A DNA stretch of 16,599 nucleotides from Ruminococcaceae bacterium UBA3323 (GCA_002361935.1 DESD01000055.1:101952-118550); one strand, 5' to 3'; shown: positions 7,363 to 14,446, numbered from the stretch's first letter. The notes: a model not told the origin generated them from the letters alone. Translations and numbers: made by a program.

Positions 7363-8397
7363 ATGTTTTTTAAAAAGAAATTACCACCGTATCCATTTAA
7401 GGAATACCCTATTATGCAGCAGCCGTCACTTAAACCAAATAAGGGACAGCAGGCACAGATAGACCGAAAATTCGGAATGTTTCTCCACTTTGGAATTAAC
7501 ACCTTTAACAACACGGAATGGTCGGACGGCAAGCTGCCGATTGAAAGCTATCAACCGACCGCAATAGATGCTGACAGCTGGGTGAAAACCGCATATGAAG
7601 CAGGAATGAACTATGTAATTATCATTACAAAGCACCATGATGGCTTTTGCCTTTGGGATACACACACAACAACCTACTCGGTTAATTATTCGCCGAATAA
7701 AACCGATGTAGTAAAGGCTGTTTCCGATGCGTGCAAAAAGTACGGAATAAAACTTGGATTATATTATTCCCTTTGGGACAGACATGAAAAATGCTATAAA
7801 AACGATGAGCAATACGTTCAGTATATGGAAAAGCATTTAACGGAACTGATGGACGGCAGATACGGCGAAATTGTTGAACTCTGGTTTGACGGAGAGTGGG
7901 ATAAGCCCTGCCGTGCATGGCAGCTTGACAGACTTTACAGTCTTGTTAAAACCTTACAGCCGAATTGTCAAATCGGGGTTAATCAAACAATCGGAAAATT
8001 TAAAGAGAAAAAAGGAATTCCGAAAAAGCGCTATCAGCCGCAAAACTACCGTGACAGAGATCCGATGCAAATGTTTCCATCGGATTTCAGATTATGGGAT
8101 CCTTATATGTGCCGTGAGGATGATCCGAAAATCTACACCTTCGGCGGCAACGAATACTATCTGCCGTTCGAGCAGACCATTTGCTCACGCAAGGAGTTCA
8201 GCTGGTTTTATTCCGATACATATAAAGGGAAACCGCTGATGGATGCGCAGGAAATCATCACAAATTATCGTATTCTTGAAAAAACAAATAATGTTATGGT
8301 AATCAATCTTCCGCCTGATAAAAACGGAAGGCTTATTGACGATGATGTCAAAAACCTGATGTATGTTGCAAAAGAACTCGGCATAAGCAGAATATAG
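7363..8397 (+). CDS. Second, compact GH29 alpha-L-fucosidase
   Basis: This 344-residue enzyme is a second GH29 family member consisting essentially of the catalytic barrel. Motifs are KFGMFLHFGINTF (36-48), IITKHHDGFCLWDT (87-100), GIKLGLYYSLWD (128-139) and the probable nucleophile D176 in VELWFDGEWD. The C-terminus ends soon after the NNVMVINLPPDKNGRL segment, so the beta domain of the preceding gene is missing. This compact form and the FDGEW motif resemble linkage-selective GH29-B enzymes that act on alpha-1,3/1,4-fucose with nearby galactose, but the subfamily needs a tree. It starts 13 bases after the first fucosidase, with AAGGAGA eight bases before the ATG. No signal peptide is seen. 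It is the last gene of the operon. Confidence 0.9.
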   Translation: MFFKKKLPPYPFKEYPIMQQPSLKPNKGQQAQIDRKFGMFLHFGINTFNNTEWSDGKLPIESYQPTAIDADSWVKTAYEAGMNYVIIITKHHDGFCLWDTHTTTYSVNYSPNKTDVVKAVSDACKKYGIKLGLYYSLWDRHEKCYKNDEQYVQYMEKHLTELMDGRYGEIVELWFDGEWDKPCRAWQLDRLYSLVKTLQPNCQIGVNQTIGKFKEKKGIPKKRYQPQNYRDRDPMQMFPSDFRLWDPYMCREDDPKIYTFGGNEYYLPFEQTICSRKEFSWFYSDTYKGKPLMDAQEIITNYRILEKTNNVMVINLPPDKNGRLIDDDVKNLMYVAKELGISRI

Positions 8398-8459
8398 AAT
8401 ATCCTGTATAATCTTATATGAACTCACACAAAGCTTAATATAAAATACTTTGTCATTTT

Positions 8460-8495
8460 CATGAACAGATATAAAAGTATCTGCTAATATTCATG
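8460..8495 (+). other. Imperfect hairpin downstream of the fucosidase operon
   Basis: CATGAA-CAGATA (8460-8471) can pair with TATCTG (8478-8483) and TTCATG (8490-8495), with a six-base bulge between the two right arms. There is no T-run after it, so it is a poor terminator. It may protect the 3' end of the operon transcript or be chance in AT-rich DNA. Confidence 0.25.
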
Positions 8496-8601
8496 TATGA
8501 ATTGAATATGTATTTGTGTTTCAATAATGCAAAAAGCATCACAGTCTGCTCCTTCTGTTCAATAAAAGCAGCTGGAACCGAGTATAAACCAAAACAATTT
8601 T

Positions 8602-8684
8602 AAGCCGTTTACACAGTAAGTTTACGATTCAGGAAAAGCCGAAAGGTTCTTCTTGTTTATGTTACCTGCTTGTGTAAACGGCTT
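8602..8684. repeat. 14-bp inverted repeat with a structured 55-base centre
   Basis: AAGCCGTTTACACA (8602-8615) and its exact complement (8671-8684) enclose 55 bases. The centre itself folds: GTAA (8616-8619) can pair with TTAC (8662-8665), and GAAAAGCC-GAAA-GGTTCTTC (8633-8652) forms a hairpin with a GNRA-type tetraloop and one mismatch. The right arm runs into TTTTT (8683-8687), so it could end the fucosidase operon transcript about 200 bases after its last gene, but the loop is very long for a simple terminator. A small RNA, or a miniature inverted-repeat element, are the alternatives. The rest of the 503-base gap (8398-8900) holds weak hairpins and the glyS promoter, but no convincing gene. 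Confidence 0.6.
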
Positions 8685-8700
8685 TTTCTGCGCACAGCCG

Positions 8701-8722
8701 TGCCGACATACTGTTTTCGGCA
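8701..8722. repeat. Short inverted repeat in the glyS upstream region
   Basis: TGCCGA (8701-8706) and TCGGCA (8717-8722) form a 6-bp inverted repeat around a 10-base loop, just after the larger 14-bp repeat. It is followed by no T-run. It lies in the more GC-rich core of the gap and may belong to the same element. Confidence 0.3.
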
Positions 8723-8816
8723 TTAACCTTACATTCCCGCTATTTTGCCAAAGCTTTCCGCCGCAGCCGGTTATCTCCTCTTCATCAAAGGCAGCACACT
8801 GGTTTATTGATTTATA

Positions 8817-8845
8817 TTGACCTTTTATTTTTAATATGATAATAT
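8817..8845 (+). promoter_or_regulatory. glyS promoter
   Basis: TTGACC (8817-8822) and TAATAT (8840-8845) are 17 bases apart, and a TG at 8837-8838 gives an extended -10. Transcription would start near 8852, leaving about 50 bases of leader. That is too short for a glycine T-box, which controls this gene in many Firmicutes. Confidence 0.65.
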
Positions 8846-8900
8846 AAACTATATATAATTATAATAATGATAAGAACTATTTTCTTATGGAGGACAGATT

Positions 8901-10280
8901 ATGAACAACACGGAAAAAACAATGGAAAAAATTGTTGCGCTCTGCAAAAGCAGAGGCTTCATTTTCCCGGGAAGCGATATTTACGGCGGTCTTGCAAACA
9001 CATGGGACTACGGTCCGCTTGGCTCAAGGCTGAAAAACAACGTTAAGGATACCTGGAGAAAGCGTTTTATTCAGGAAAGAAGAAACAGCTATGAGGTAGA
9101 TGCGGATATTCTGATGCATCCCAGAGTTTGGGAGGCAAGCGGTCATGTTCAGTCTTTCTCAGACCCTTTGTTAGACTGCAAGGAATGCAAAATGCGCCAC
9201 AGGGCAGACAATCTGATTGATGATTTTGACCCTGAGGCTCACGCAGACGGCATGACAAAAGAGGAAATGTTCCAGTATATCAAGGACCACAGCATTCCGT
9301 GCCCGAACTGCGGTAAGCATAATTTTACAGATATCAGAGAATTCAACCTTATGTTCCAGACCTTCAGAGGTGTTACAAATGACAGCAAAAGCGTTATATA
9401 CCTCCGTCCGGAAAATGCACAGGGCGAATATGTGAACTTTCCCAATGTGCAGAGAACCATGAGGGCTAAGCTGCCGTTCAGCATAGGCCAGATCGGCAAA
9501 GCATTCAGAAATGAAATCACACCCGGTAACTTCACCTTCCGAACCATTGAGTTTGAACAGATGGAATTCCAGACCTTCTGCAAAGAGGGAACAGACGGTG
9601 AGCTTTATGATTATTTCAAGGAATACGGCAGAAAATATTTTGAGGATTTAGGCATAGCTGCAGATCATCTTCGTTACCATGATCACGAAAAGCTTGCCCA
9701 CTATGCAAAGGCTGCCTGCGATATTGAATTCCTTTTCCCGTTCGGCTGGGGCGAAATCAACGGAACGCACAACAGAACGGACTTTGACCTTACAAGACAT
9801 CAGGAATACAGCGGTCAGAAAATGGACTACCTTGACCCTGCAACAAACGAGAAATTTATTCCTTATATTATTGAATCCACCTATGGTCTTGACAGAACGG
9901 TTCTTGCCCTTCTCTGCGAAGCATATGATGAAGAGGTTCTGGATGCAGAAAAGAACGATACAAGAGTAGTGCTTCACTTAAGCCCTGCCGTTGCACCTTA
10001 TAAAGCAGCCGTTCTTCCGCTTTCAAAGAAGCTTTCAGACAAGGCATGGGAGGTTTGCGACAGCTTAAGCAAATCCTTTATGGTTGACTTTGACGAAACC
10101 GGCTCAATCGGCAAGCGTTACCGCCGTGAGGATGAAATCGGAACACCGTACTGCATTACCTATGACTTTGATTCGGAAACAGACGGCTGCGTTACGGTTC
10201 GTGACAGAGATACAATGGAGCAGGTCAGAATTCCTGTTTCCGAGCTGGAAGCATTTATTGCAGATAAAATTAAGTTTTAA
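8901..10280 (+). CDS. glyS: Glycyl-tRNA synthetase (homodimeric type)
   Basis: This 459-residue class II synthetase charges tRNA-Gly with glycine in the cytoplasm. It is the single-chain, alpha-2 type (often named glyS or glyQS), not the two-subunit bacterial form. Class II motif 2 is at about 200-222 (KAFRNEITPGNFTFRTIEFEQ, split by family convention), and motif 3 is GLDRTVLALL (329-338) with its conserved arginine R332. Cysteines C93/C96 and C134/C137 look like a zinc-binding insertion. The anticodon-binding domain spans about 355-450. The ribosome binding site GGAGG lies 7 bases before the ATG. It has its own promoter and is followed after 22 bases by the DUF975 gene, with which it probably shares a transcript. 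Confidence 0.97.
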   Translation: MNNTEKTMEKIVALCKSRGFIFPGSDIYGGLANTWDYGPLGSRLKNNVKDTWRKRFIQERRNSYEVDADILMHPRVWEASGHVQSFSDPLLDCKECKMRHRADNLIDDFDPEAHADGMTKEEMFQYIKDHSIPCPNCGKHNFTDIREFNLMFQTFRGVTNDSKSVIYLRPENAQGEYVNFPNVQRTMRAKLPFSIGQIGKAFRNEITPGNFTFRTIEFEQMEFQTFCKEGTDGELYDYFKEYGRKYFEDLGIAADHLRYHDHEKLAHYAKAACDIEFLFPFGWGEINGTHNRTDFDLTRHQEYSGQKMDYLDPATNEKFIPYIIESTYGLDRTVLALLCEAYDEEVLDAEKNDTRVVLHLSPAVAPYKAAVLPLSKKLSDKAWEVCDSLSKSFMVDFDETGSIGKRYRREDEIGTPYCITYDFDSETDGCVTVRDRDTMEQVRIPVSELEAFIADKIKF

Positions 10281-10302
10281 TGGCAGAAAGGCTATATGAA
10301 TT

Positions 10303-11637
10303 ATGAAATTAGACAGAGGATTAATTAAACAGCAGGCAAAGCAGCTTATACAGAATAATGTTTTAAAGCTTTTCGCTGTTTCCATCATCGTCAGCTTATG
10401 CATGTCGGCAATATCGGGCGGCATAAGTATTGTTGTTAATGCTTACAATATTGCTAACGGCAACTCGATTTTTTCAATATTCAGAGAAGATTTCGATGAT
10501 TATTTAGATGATTATTTAGACGATTACTATGATGAAAATGCAGATAATTATTTCAACAATTTCGGAAATGACACGAATGAATTCGGCGAAGATTTCAACA
10601 ATTTCGGAAACGAATATAATTTTAATGAATTCGGCAATGAAAATGATTTCTATAATTTCGGACAGGATGACGGCCTTCCGCCCCACGGCTTCGGCTCTAT
10701 GAATCCATACGATAACTCCTCATACGGGTTGGGCAATGTACTTATAGCCTCGGGCATTATGTCTGTTCTTTCGTTTATTGCTTCTGTCTGCCAGCTTCTT
10801 CTTGCTCCGCTTGCCATTTCGCTTACAGGCTATTATGTTTCATTTATAAGAGGAAGAAAAGCGGATATAAGCGATGGAATAAACACGGTTTTCAGAGAAA
10901 CCTTTAAAAATAATTACGGCAAAAAAATTGCCCTTACCTTCTTGAGAGGCTTGTTCACTGTTTTGCTTGGCTTTCTCTTTATTATTCCGGGAATTATCTA
11001 TTTTTACAGCACCTATTTTGCTTTTCAGATTATGGCGGATAATCCGGAAATTTCACCTATGCAGGCGCTTAAGCTCAGCAGAAAAATGGTTAGGGGAAAC
11101 CGAACGGAGCTCTTCGTACTGGATCTCAGCTTTATCCCCTGGAGCCTGCTTTGTATCTTTGTATTTCCGCTTATCTATGTTATGCCGTATATTTCAACAA
11201 CACAGGCACTGTTTTATGAAAACTTCCGTATTCGTGCACTGCAGCAGGGCAGAGTAACAGAGGATGATTTCCTTTCGGATCAGCAGAGATATAATAAATA
11301 CGCAAATATTTATGCGAATCCAAACAGTGCTGCACCAAACAATGAAAATTATCAGCAAAGCGGCTATCAGCCTTACAATCAGCCGCATTATAATCAACAA
11401 AATGCAAATCCGTATTATACTGCGCAGCCAAACACTTATCAGCAAGGCAATCCGCAGTATTATGCACCAAATCAAAATGCATATAATGCTCCGCCTCAGC
11501 AGGCGGCAAATACAAATGCGCCAAAGGCTGAAGAACCGATTAATCAGGCGGCACCTGAACAGGAAAACACGGATACCTCCGAACAGTCCAAAACCTTTGA
11601 AACAAGAGATCCCTGGGAAATAAACCACGAGGATTAG
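10303..11637 (+). CDS. DUF975 integral membrane protein with low-complexity insert and tail
   Basis: The core matches the DUF975 family of multi-pass membrane proteins of unknown function: a cytoplasmic N-terminus, a helix at about 22-47, further helices at about 145-180, 208-245 and 272-300, and the conserved IPGIIYFYSTYFAFQIMAD (228-246) and LSRKMVRGNR (258-267) segments. Two parts are unusual. Residues 62-124, between the first two helices, are rich in Asp, Asn, Phe and Tyr, with repeated DDYL and NNFG/NEFG units; three 12-bp units encode part of it (10495-10530). Residues from about 340 to 405 form a Gln/Asn/Tyr/Pro-rich, probably disordered tail, followed by an acidic end. At 444 residues it is much longer than plain DUF975 proteins (about 200-250). 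A weak AGAAAGG lies 11 bases upstream of the ATG, so coupling to glyS is plausible. Confidence 0.85.
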   Translation: MKLDRGLIKQQAKQLIQNNVLKLFAVSIIVSLCMSAISGGISIVVNAYNIANGNSIFSIFREDFDDYLDDYLDDYYDENADNYFNNFGNDTNEFGEDFNNFGNEYNFNEFGNENDFYNFGQDDGLPPHGFGSMNPYDNSSYGLGNVLIASGIMSVLSFIASVCQLLLAPLAISLTGYYVSFIRGRKADISDGINTVFRETFKNNYGKKIALTFLRGLFTVLLGFLFIIPGIIYFYSTYFAFQIMADNPEISPMQALKLSRKMVRGNRTELFVLDLSFIPWSLLCIFVFPLIYVMPYISTTQALFYENFRIRALQQGRVTEDDFLSDQQRYNKYANIYANPNSAAPNNENYQQSGYQPYNQPHYNQQNANPYYTAQPNTYQQGNPQYYAPNQNAYNAPPQQAANTNAPKAEEPINQAAPEQENTDTSEQSKTFETRDPWEINHED

Positions 11638-11641
11638 TAAG

Positions 11642-11684
11642 AAATAGTGCTCCCCATAGGTTCAACCGGTGGGGAGCACTATTT
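11642..11684. terminator. Hairpin between the DUF975 gene and GH95 (first of two)
   Basis: AAATAGTGCTCCCC (11642-11655) and its exact complement (11671-11684) form a 14-bp stem around a 15-base loop, 5 bases after the DUF975 stop. The T-tract is weak in both directions, so it may act with the next hairpin. Confidence 0.7.
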
Positions 11685-11699
11685 GCAAAAAATACAAGC

Positions 11700-11735
11700 A
11701 AAAGGAGCGATGGGACATCCCGTATCGCTCCTTTT
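11700..11735. terminator. Strong bidirectional terminator between convergent genes
   Basis: AAAAGGAGCGAT (11700-11711) and ATCGCTCCTTTT (11724-11735) pair perfectly; GGGA-CA-TCCC (11712-11721) extends the stem with a GT bulge. The plus strand continues as TTTATTTT, and the minus strand ends in four Ts, so it can stop both the glyS-DUF975 transcript and the convergent GH95 transcript. Confidence 0.9.
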
Positions 11736-11739
11736 TATT

Positions 11740-13827
11740 TTAAACTAATTTACCATTTACAATCTTGCCGCTGATTTCTTTTCCGCCCTTCAGCTTAATA
11801 CCCTTAACACTTCCGTTCCAGCTTTTCGGCATGGAATTGTTTTTTACCATTTCTGCAATTCCGGCAGTAACACCAAAGTTTCCGTCTATCTGGAAAGGCG
11901 GATGCGCGTCAAGAAGATTCGGATACGAGCCGCCGCCCGAATAGAAAAGATTAATCTTAGGACTCTTCGGTCTTAACTGATTCTTAATAAGCGTGTTTGC
12001 ATTTTCGGCATTTTTAAGCCTTGCCCAAAGGCAAACCTTCCATCCAAGGCTCCAGCCGGTTCCGCCGAATCCCCTTGCATAAAGTGATTTTTCGCAGGCC
12101 TTTTTCAGCTCATCGCTGCATTCAAACGGTGACGGATAAACGCAGTATAAGTGGCTTACATGACGGTGATGCGGCTCTCTTTCGCCGAATTCCTCGCACC
12201 ATTCCGGAATTCTTCCGTCCGATGCAGGCTGAACCTGTGCTGTTTCCGGTGCATCAAAACCGAATTCACGGCAGATTCTGAAGAAATCAAAAAGAATTTC
12301 TCTGTCCATATTCGGCATATAAGTTAAACAGTGTGCCCCGTTTTTACTTACATATGTATTTTCGGGAGAAAGTGACGGACAGGTAACAAGCTCACCGTTA
12401 TGCTCAACAAGAAAATCCTTGTAAAAATCCAGATTTGCTTTGAAAAGCGGCTTGATTTCCTCTTTATATGCCTCATCACCTGTGTACTGATAATGCTCAT
12501 AAAGCATCACAAGAAGCCATGGAGCACTTGCCTGCCATATGGAATATGAGGAATCATTGCCGTCGCCCTTCGGATGACCGGCAGGATTTGTGTTTCCCCA
12601 GATATCCGAATTATGATGTGCACAGAAGCCGCTGCAGCCGTAATAATCCCTTGCCGTAACTGTGCCCTTTTCCGCAAGCTTTTTAACAAATTCCGTAAGC
12701 GGTTCAAAGCATTCTGAAAGGTTGCAGATATCCGTACACCAGTAATTCATTTCCGTATTAATGTTAATTGTATAATTTGAGCTCCACGGAGCACGAAGAT
12801 GTTCGTTCCAAATTCCCTGCAGATTCATCGCTGCCGTGCCCTTTCGGGAAGCGGAAATTGTTAAATATCTTCCGTACTGGAAAAGAAGTGCAACAAGTGC
12901 ATCATCCGAAGCGCCCTTTTGAAGTGCCTTCAATCTTTTGTTTGTAGGCATATGGCTGTTTCCCGCTCCGAGATCAAGCTCCACTCTGTCGAAAAGAGAA
13001 GAAAAGTCAGCAATATGCTCTTCAAAAAGCTGTTGATACGGCTTGATATTTTCAAAACGTGCCATTGCTCTTTCCAGCGCATTTGCAGTAGGCATGGATT
13101 TGAAATCAATAAATGAGGTTGCAAGACTGATTAAAACGGTTATTTCCTTTTGATTGGAAACAACAATCCTATCGCTTTCAAAGGAAGCATCGCCAAGAAT
13201 TTTGGCAGCACCTGCAAATTTCATTGCTTTATCGCCATAAACAACCGGCTCGCCGTCCGTATGATAGGGCGGCTGACAGATTTCAGGAGCCGATCCTTCC
13301 ATAATCAGCGTATCTTCCTTTGTATACACCGTGTTTTTAAGCCGGCTGTTAAACGAAATATCGCAGGAAAAGCCGCTTTCCGATTTAAGATGAACAACAA
13401 TCAAATCAGCAGGATTGCTTGCAAAAACCGTTTCGGTTATGCCCCTGCATTCTGTTTTTGCAATACCCTTTGAAATATCAAGAGTTCGCCTGTATCCCTT
13501 TTTGGACACAGCAGATTTGAAATCAATGGAAAGATTGCCGAACGGCAGATAGCTTTCGCACCAGTGACCGTGAAAATCACTGTTTGCTATTTTTTCAGCC
13601 TTCCCGTAATCTCCGCTGAAAACAGCATTTCTGATTTCATCAAGATACATATTGGCATCCTTTGTGTTTAAATCTTTAGGATAACCGCTCCACAGCGTAT
13701 CCTCATTCAAAGAAAGCCTTTCCTTTTTTAAATTTCCGTAAACCATTGCACCTATTCTGCCGTTTCCGACAGGAAGCGCCTCTTCAAAATACTTAGCCTT
13801 TTTGGTGTAAAACAAAGTGTTTTTCAT
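11740..13827 (-). CDS. GH95 alpha-L-fucosidase (inverting, alpha-1,2 type)
   Basis: The product resembles GH95 enzymes, which release alpha-1,2-linked fucose from H-antigen/2'-fucosyl glycans or xyloglucan with inversion; some members prefer L-galactose. The N-terminal domain begins with the family's AKYFEEALPVGNGRIGAMVYG and NEDTLWSG motifs. In the helical barrel, NINTEMNYW carries the likely N355/N357 pair, E489 in LSPENTY is the likely general acid, and D648 in FQIDGNFG completes the base triad, by analogy with bifidobacterial AfcA. I start at the ATG at 13827, preceded by AGAGGT, not at an ATG 21 codons upstream. At 695 residues it is short for the family: a linker near 527-540 and the C-terminal domain after D648 are abbreviated. 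No signal peptide is seen. It converges on the glyS-DUF975 unit and lies 3.3 kb from the other fucosidases. Confidence 0.9.
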   Translation of the reverse strand: MKNTLFYTKKAKYFEEALPVGNGRIGAMVYGNLKKERLSLNEDTLWSGYPKDLNTKDANMYLDEIRNAVFSGDYGKAEKIANSDFHGHWCESYLPFGNLSIDFKSAVSKKGYRRTLDISKGIAKTECRGITETVFASNPADLIVVHLKSESGFSCDISFNSRLKNTVYTKEDTLIMEGSAPEICQPPYHTDGEPVVYGDKAMKFAGAAKILGDASFESDRIVVSNQKEITVLISLATSFIDFKSMPTANALERAMARFENIKPYQQLFEEHIADFSSLFDRVELDLGAGNSHMPTNKRLKALQKGASDDALVALLFQYGRYLTISASRKGTAAMNLQGIWNEHLRAPWSSNYTININTEMNYWCTDICNLSECFEPLTEFVKKLAEKGTVTARDYYGCSGFCAHHNSDIWGNTNPAGHPKGDGNDSSYSIWQASAPWLLVMLYEHYQYTGDEAYKEEIKPLFKANLDFYKDFLVEHNGELVTCPSLSPENTYVSKNGAHCLTYMPNMDREILFDFFRICREFGFDAPETAQVQPASDGRIPEWCEEFGEREPHHRHVSHLYCVYPSPFECSDELKKACEKSLYARGFGGTGWSLGWKVCLWARLKNAENANTLIKNQLRPKSPKINLFYSGGGSYPNLLDAHPPFQIDGNFGVTAGIAEMVKNNSMPKSWNGSVKGIKLKGGKEISGKIVNGKLV

Positions 13828-13848
13828 AATTTTTACCTCTAAATGATT

Positions 13849-13885
13849 TGTAAGCTCATTGTATACTAAATCGGTAAAATTTACA
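13849..13885 (-). promoter_or_regulatory. Possible GH95 promoter with overlapping palindrome
   Basis: On the minus strand TTGTAA and TATACA are separated by only 15 bases, a poor sigma-A promoter. The palindrome GTAAAATTTAC (13874-13884) overlaps the -35 part. A TATAAT further upstream (on the minus strand, GGATATAATG) lacks a -35 partner. Either could drive GH95. Confidence 0.25.
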
Positions 13886-13914
13886 AGCATTATATCCTTG
13901 TTTTGCTACACAAA

Positions 13915-14050
13915 ATTCTGTTTGCGGCATTTTTAGTGCATGTTCCGATAAAAGAACCGAAAACCGCCGATTTAAACCTCTGCAACAAAAATATCAGAAT
14001 CGTAAAAGCACCTTGCAGGCAAAAAAGCCTTGCGCAAGGTGTATTCTTTT
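13915..14050 (+). ncRNA. Possible structured RNA ending in a terminator-like hairpin
   Basis: The 311-base gap between the divergent GH95 and Mor-type genes holds nested complementary segments: ATTCTG (13915-13920) with CAGAAT (13995-14000), CGGC (13925-13928) with GCCG (13966-13969), and GTTC (13942-13945) with GAAC (13954-13957). They are followed by a strong hairpin, CACCTTGC-AGGC (14009-14020) with GCCT (14027-14030) and GCAAGGTG (14034-14041), then TATTCTTTTTAT. This has the shape of a small RNA gene with its own terminator. No clear promoter was found, so the call is tentative. Confidence 0.3.
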
Positions 14051-14053
14051 TAT

Positions 14054-14102
14054 GGAACAGCGTAAGGAATTGTTCCTATGAACTATCGCTCTATACTGTT
14101 CC
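14054..14102. promoter_or_regulatory. TGTTCC box cluster upstream of the Mor-type gene
   Basis: GGAACAG (14054-14060) and CTGTTCC (14096-14102) form a 7-bp inverted repeat, and a third TGTTCC lies at 14071-14076 within AGGAA-ttg-TTCCT. A fourth copy is found further upstream at 13941-13946. The cluster ends 37 bases before the Mor-type start codon, a natural place for autoregulation or activation by the encoded protein. Confidence 0.4.
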
Positions 14103-14138
14103 GTAGAAATATAGCATAATATGGAAAGGAATACAGAT

Positions 14139-14429
14139 ATGAGGGAGGTTTTTATCGAAATGGATCCAAGTAAACTGAAATGTGAATATCTGAACGGAGC
14201 ATACAATGATATTGCCAATTTACTTGGAATGGATGCTGCATTGAAATTACATGCAGCCTACAGAGGTCAGCAGATTACTTTTCCCGTTCAGCTTTTCACA
14301 AAAGAATTCATTGCCGCACAAATCGTTAATGAATACAACGGATATAATCTGAAACAGCTGGCAACCAAATTCGGATACAGTGAAAAATGGATAAGAAAAA
14401 TACTGAAAGATCATATTGATAATGTTTAA
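14139..14429 (+). CDS. Mor transcription activator family protein
   Basis: The 96-residue protein matches the Mor/C family, named for the phage Mu middle-operon activator, which binds DNA as a dimer and recruits RNA polymerase. The N-terminal half (NDIANLLGMDAALKLHAAYRG) corresponds to the dimerisation region with its 'isLiG...A..L...yGG' pattern. The C-terminal half (IVNEYNGYNLKQLATKFGYSEKWIRKIL) is a helix-turn-helix. The start at 14139 has AAAGGA eight bases upstream. An in-frame ATG at 14160, preceded by GAGGGAGG, would give an 89-residue product, and an upstream ATG at 14121 has no good site. No other phage genes are nearby. It is followed after 17 bases by a membrane protein gene with a strong AGGAGG, so it probably heads and controls that operon. 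Confidence 0.8.
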   Translation: MREVFIEMDPSKLKCEYLNGAYNDIANLLGMDAALKLHAAYRGQQITFPVQLFTKEFIAAQIVNEYNGYNLKQLATKFGYSEKWIRKILKDHIDNV

Positions 14430-14446
14430 AACAGGAGGATACATTT

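Noticed and set aside
8574..8582. TGGAACCGA resembling the T-box core ahead of glyS
   Set aside because: The flanking bases do not match the AGGGTGGNACCGCG consensus, no Stem I or specifier loop could be recognised, and a separate promoter lies between it and glyS.
8671..8684. TGTAAACG in the inverted-repeat arm as a catabolite-control (cre) site
   Set aside because: Only the left half of the cre pattern fits; the right half does not, and the site lies downstream of the glycosidase operon.
11194..11628. Minus-strand open frame of 144 codons opposite the DUF975 tail
   Set aside because: Its Ile/Leu/Arg-rich composition is what the complement of the Asn/Gln/Tyr-rich tail would give, and no start signal supports it.
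13828..13890. Upstream start of the GH95 gene, 21 codons longer
   Set aside because: The extension does not match the family N-terminus, lacks a ribosome binding site and overlaps the likely promoter; the ATG at 13827 has AGAGGT upstream.
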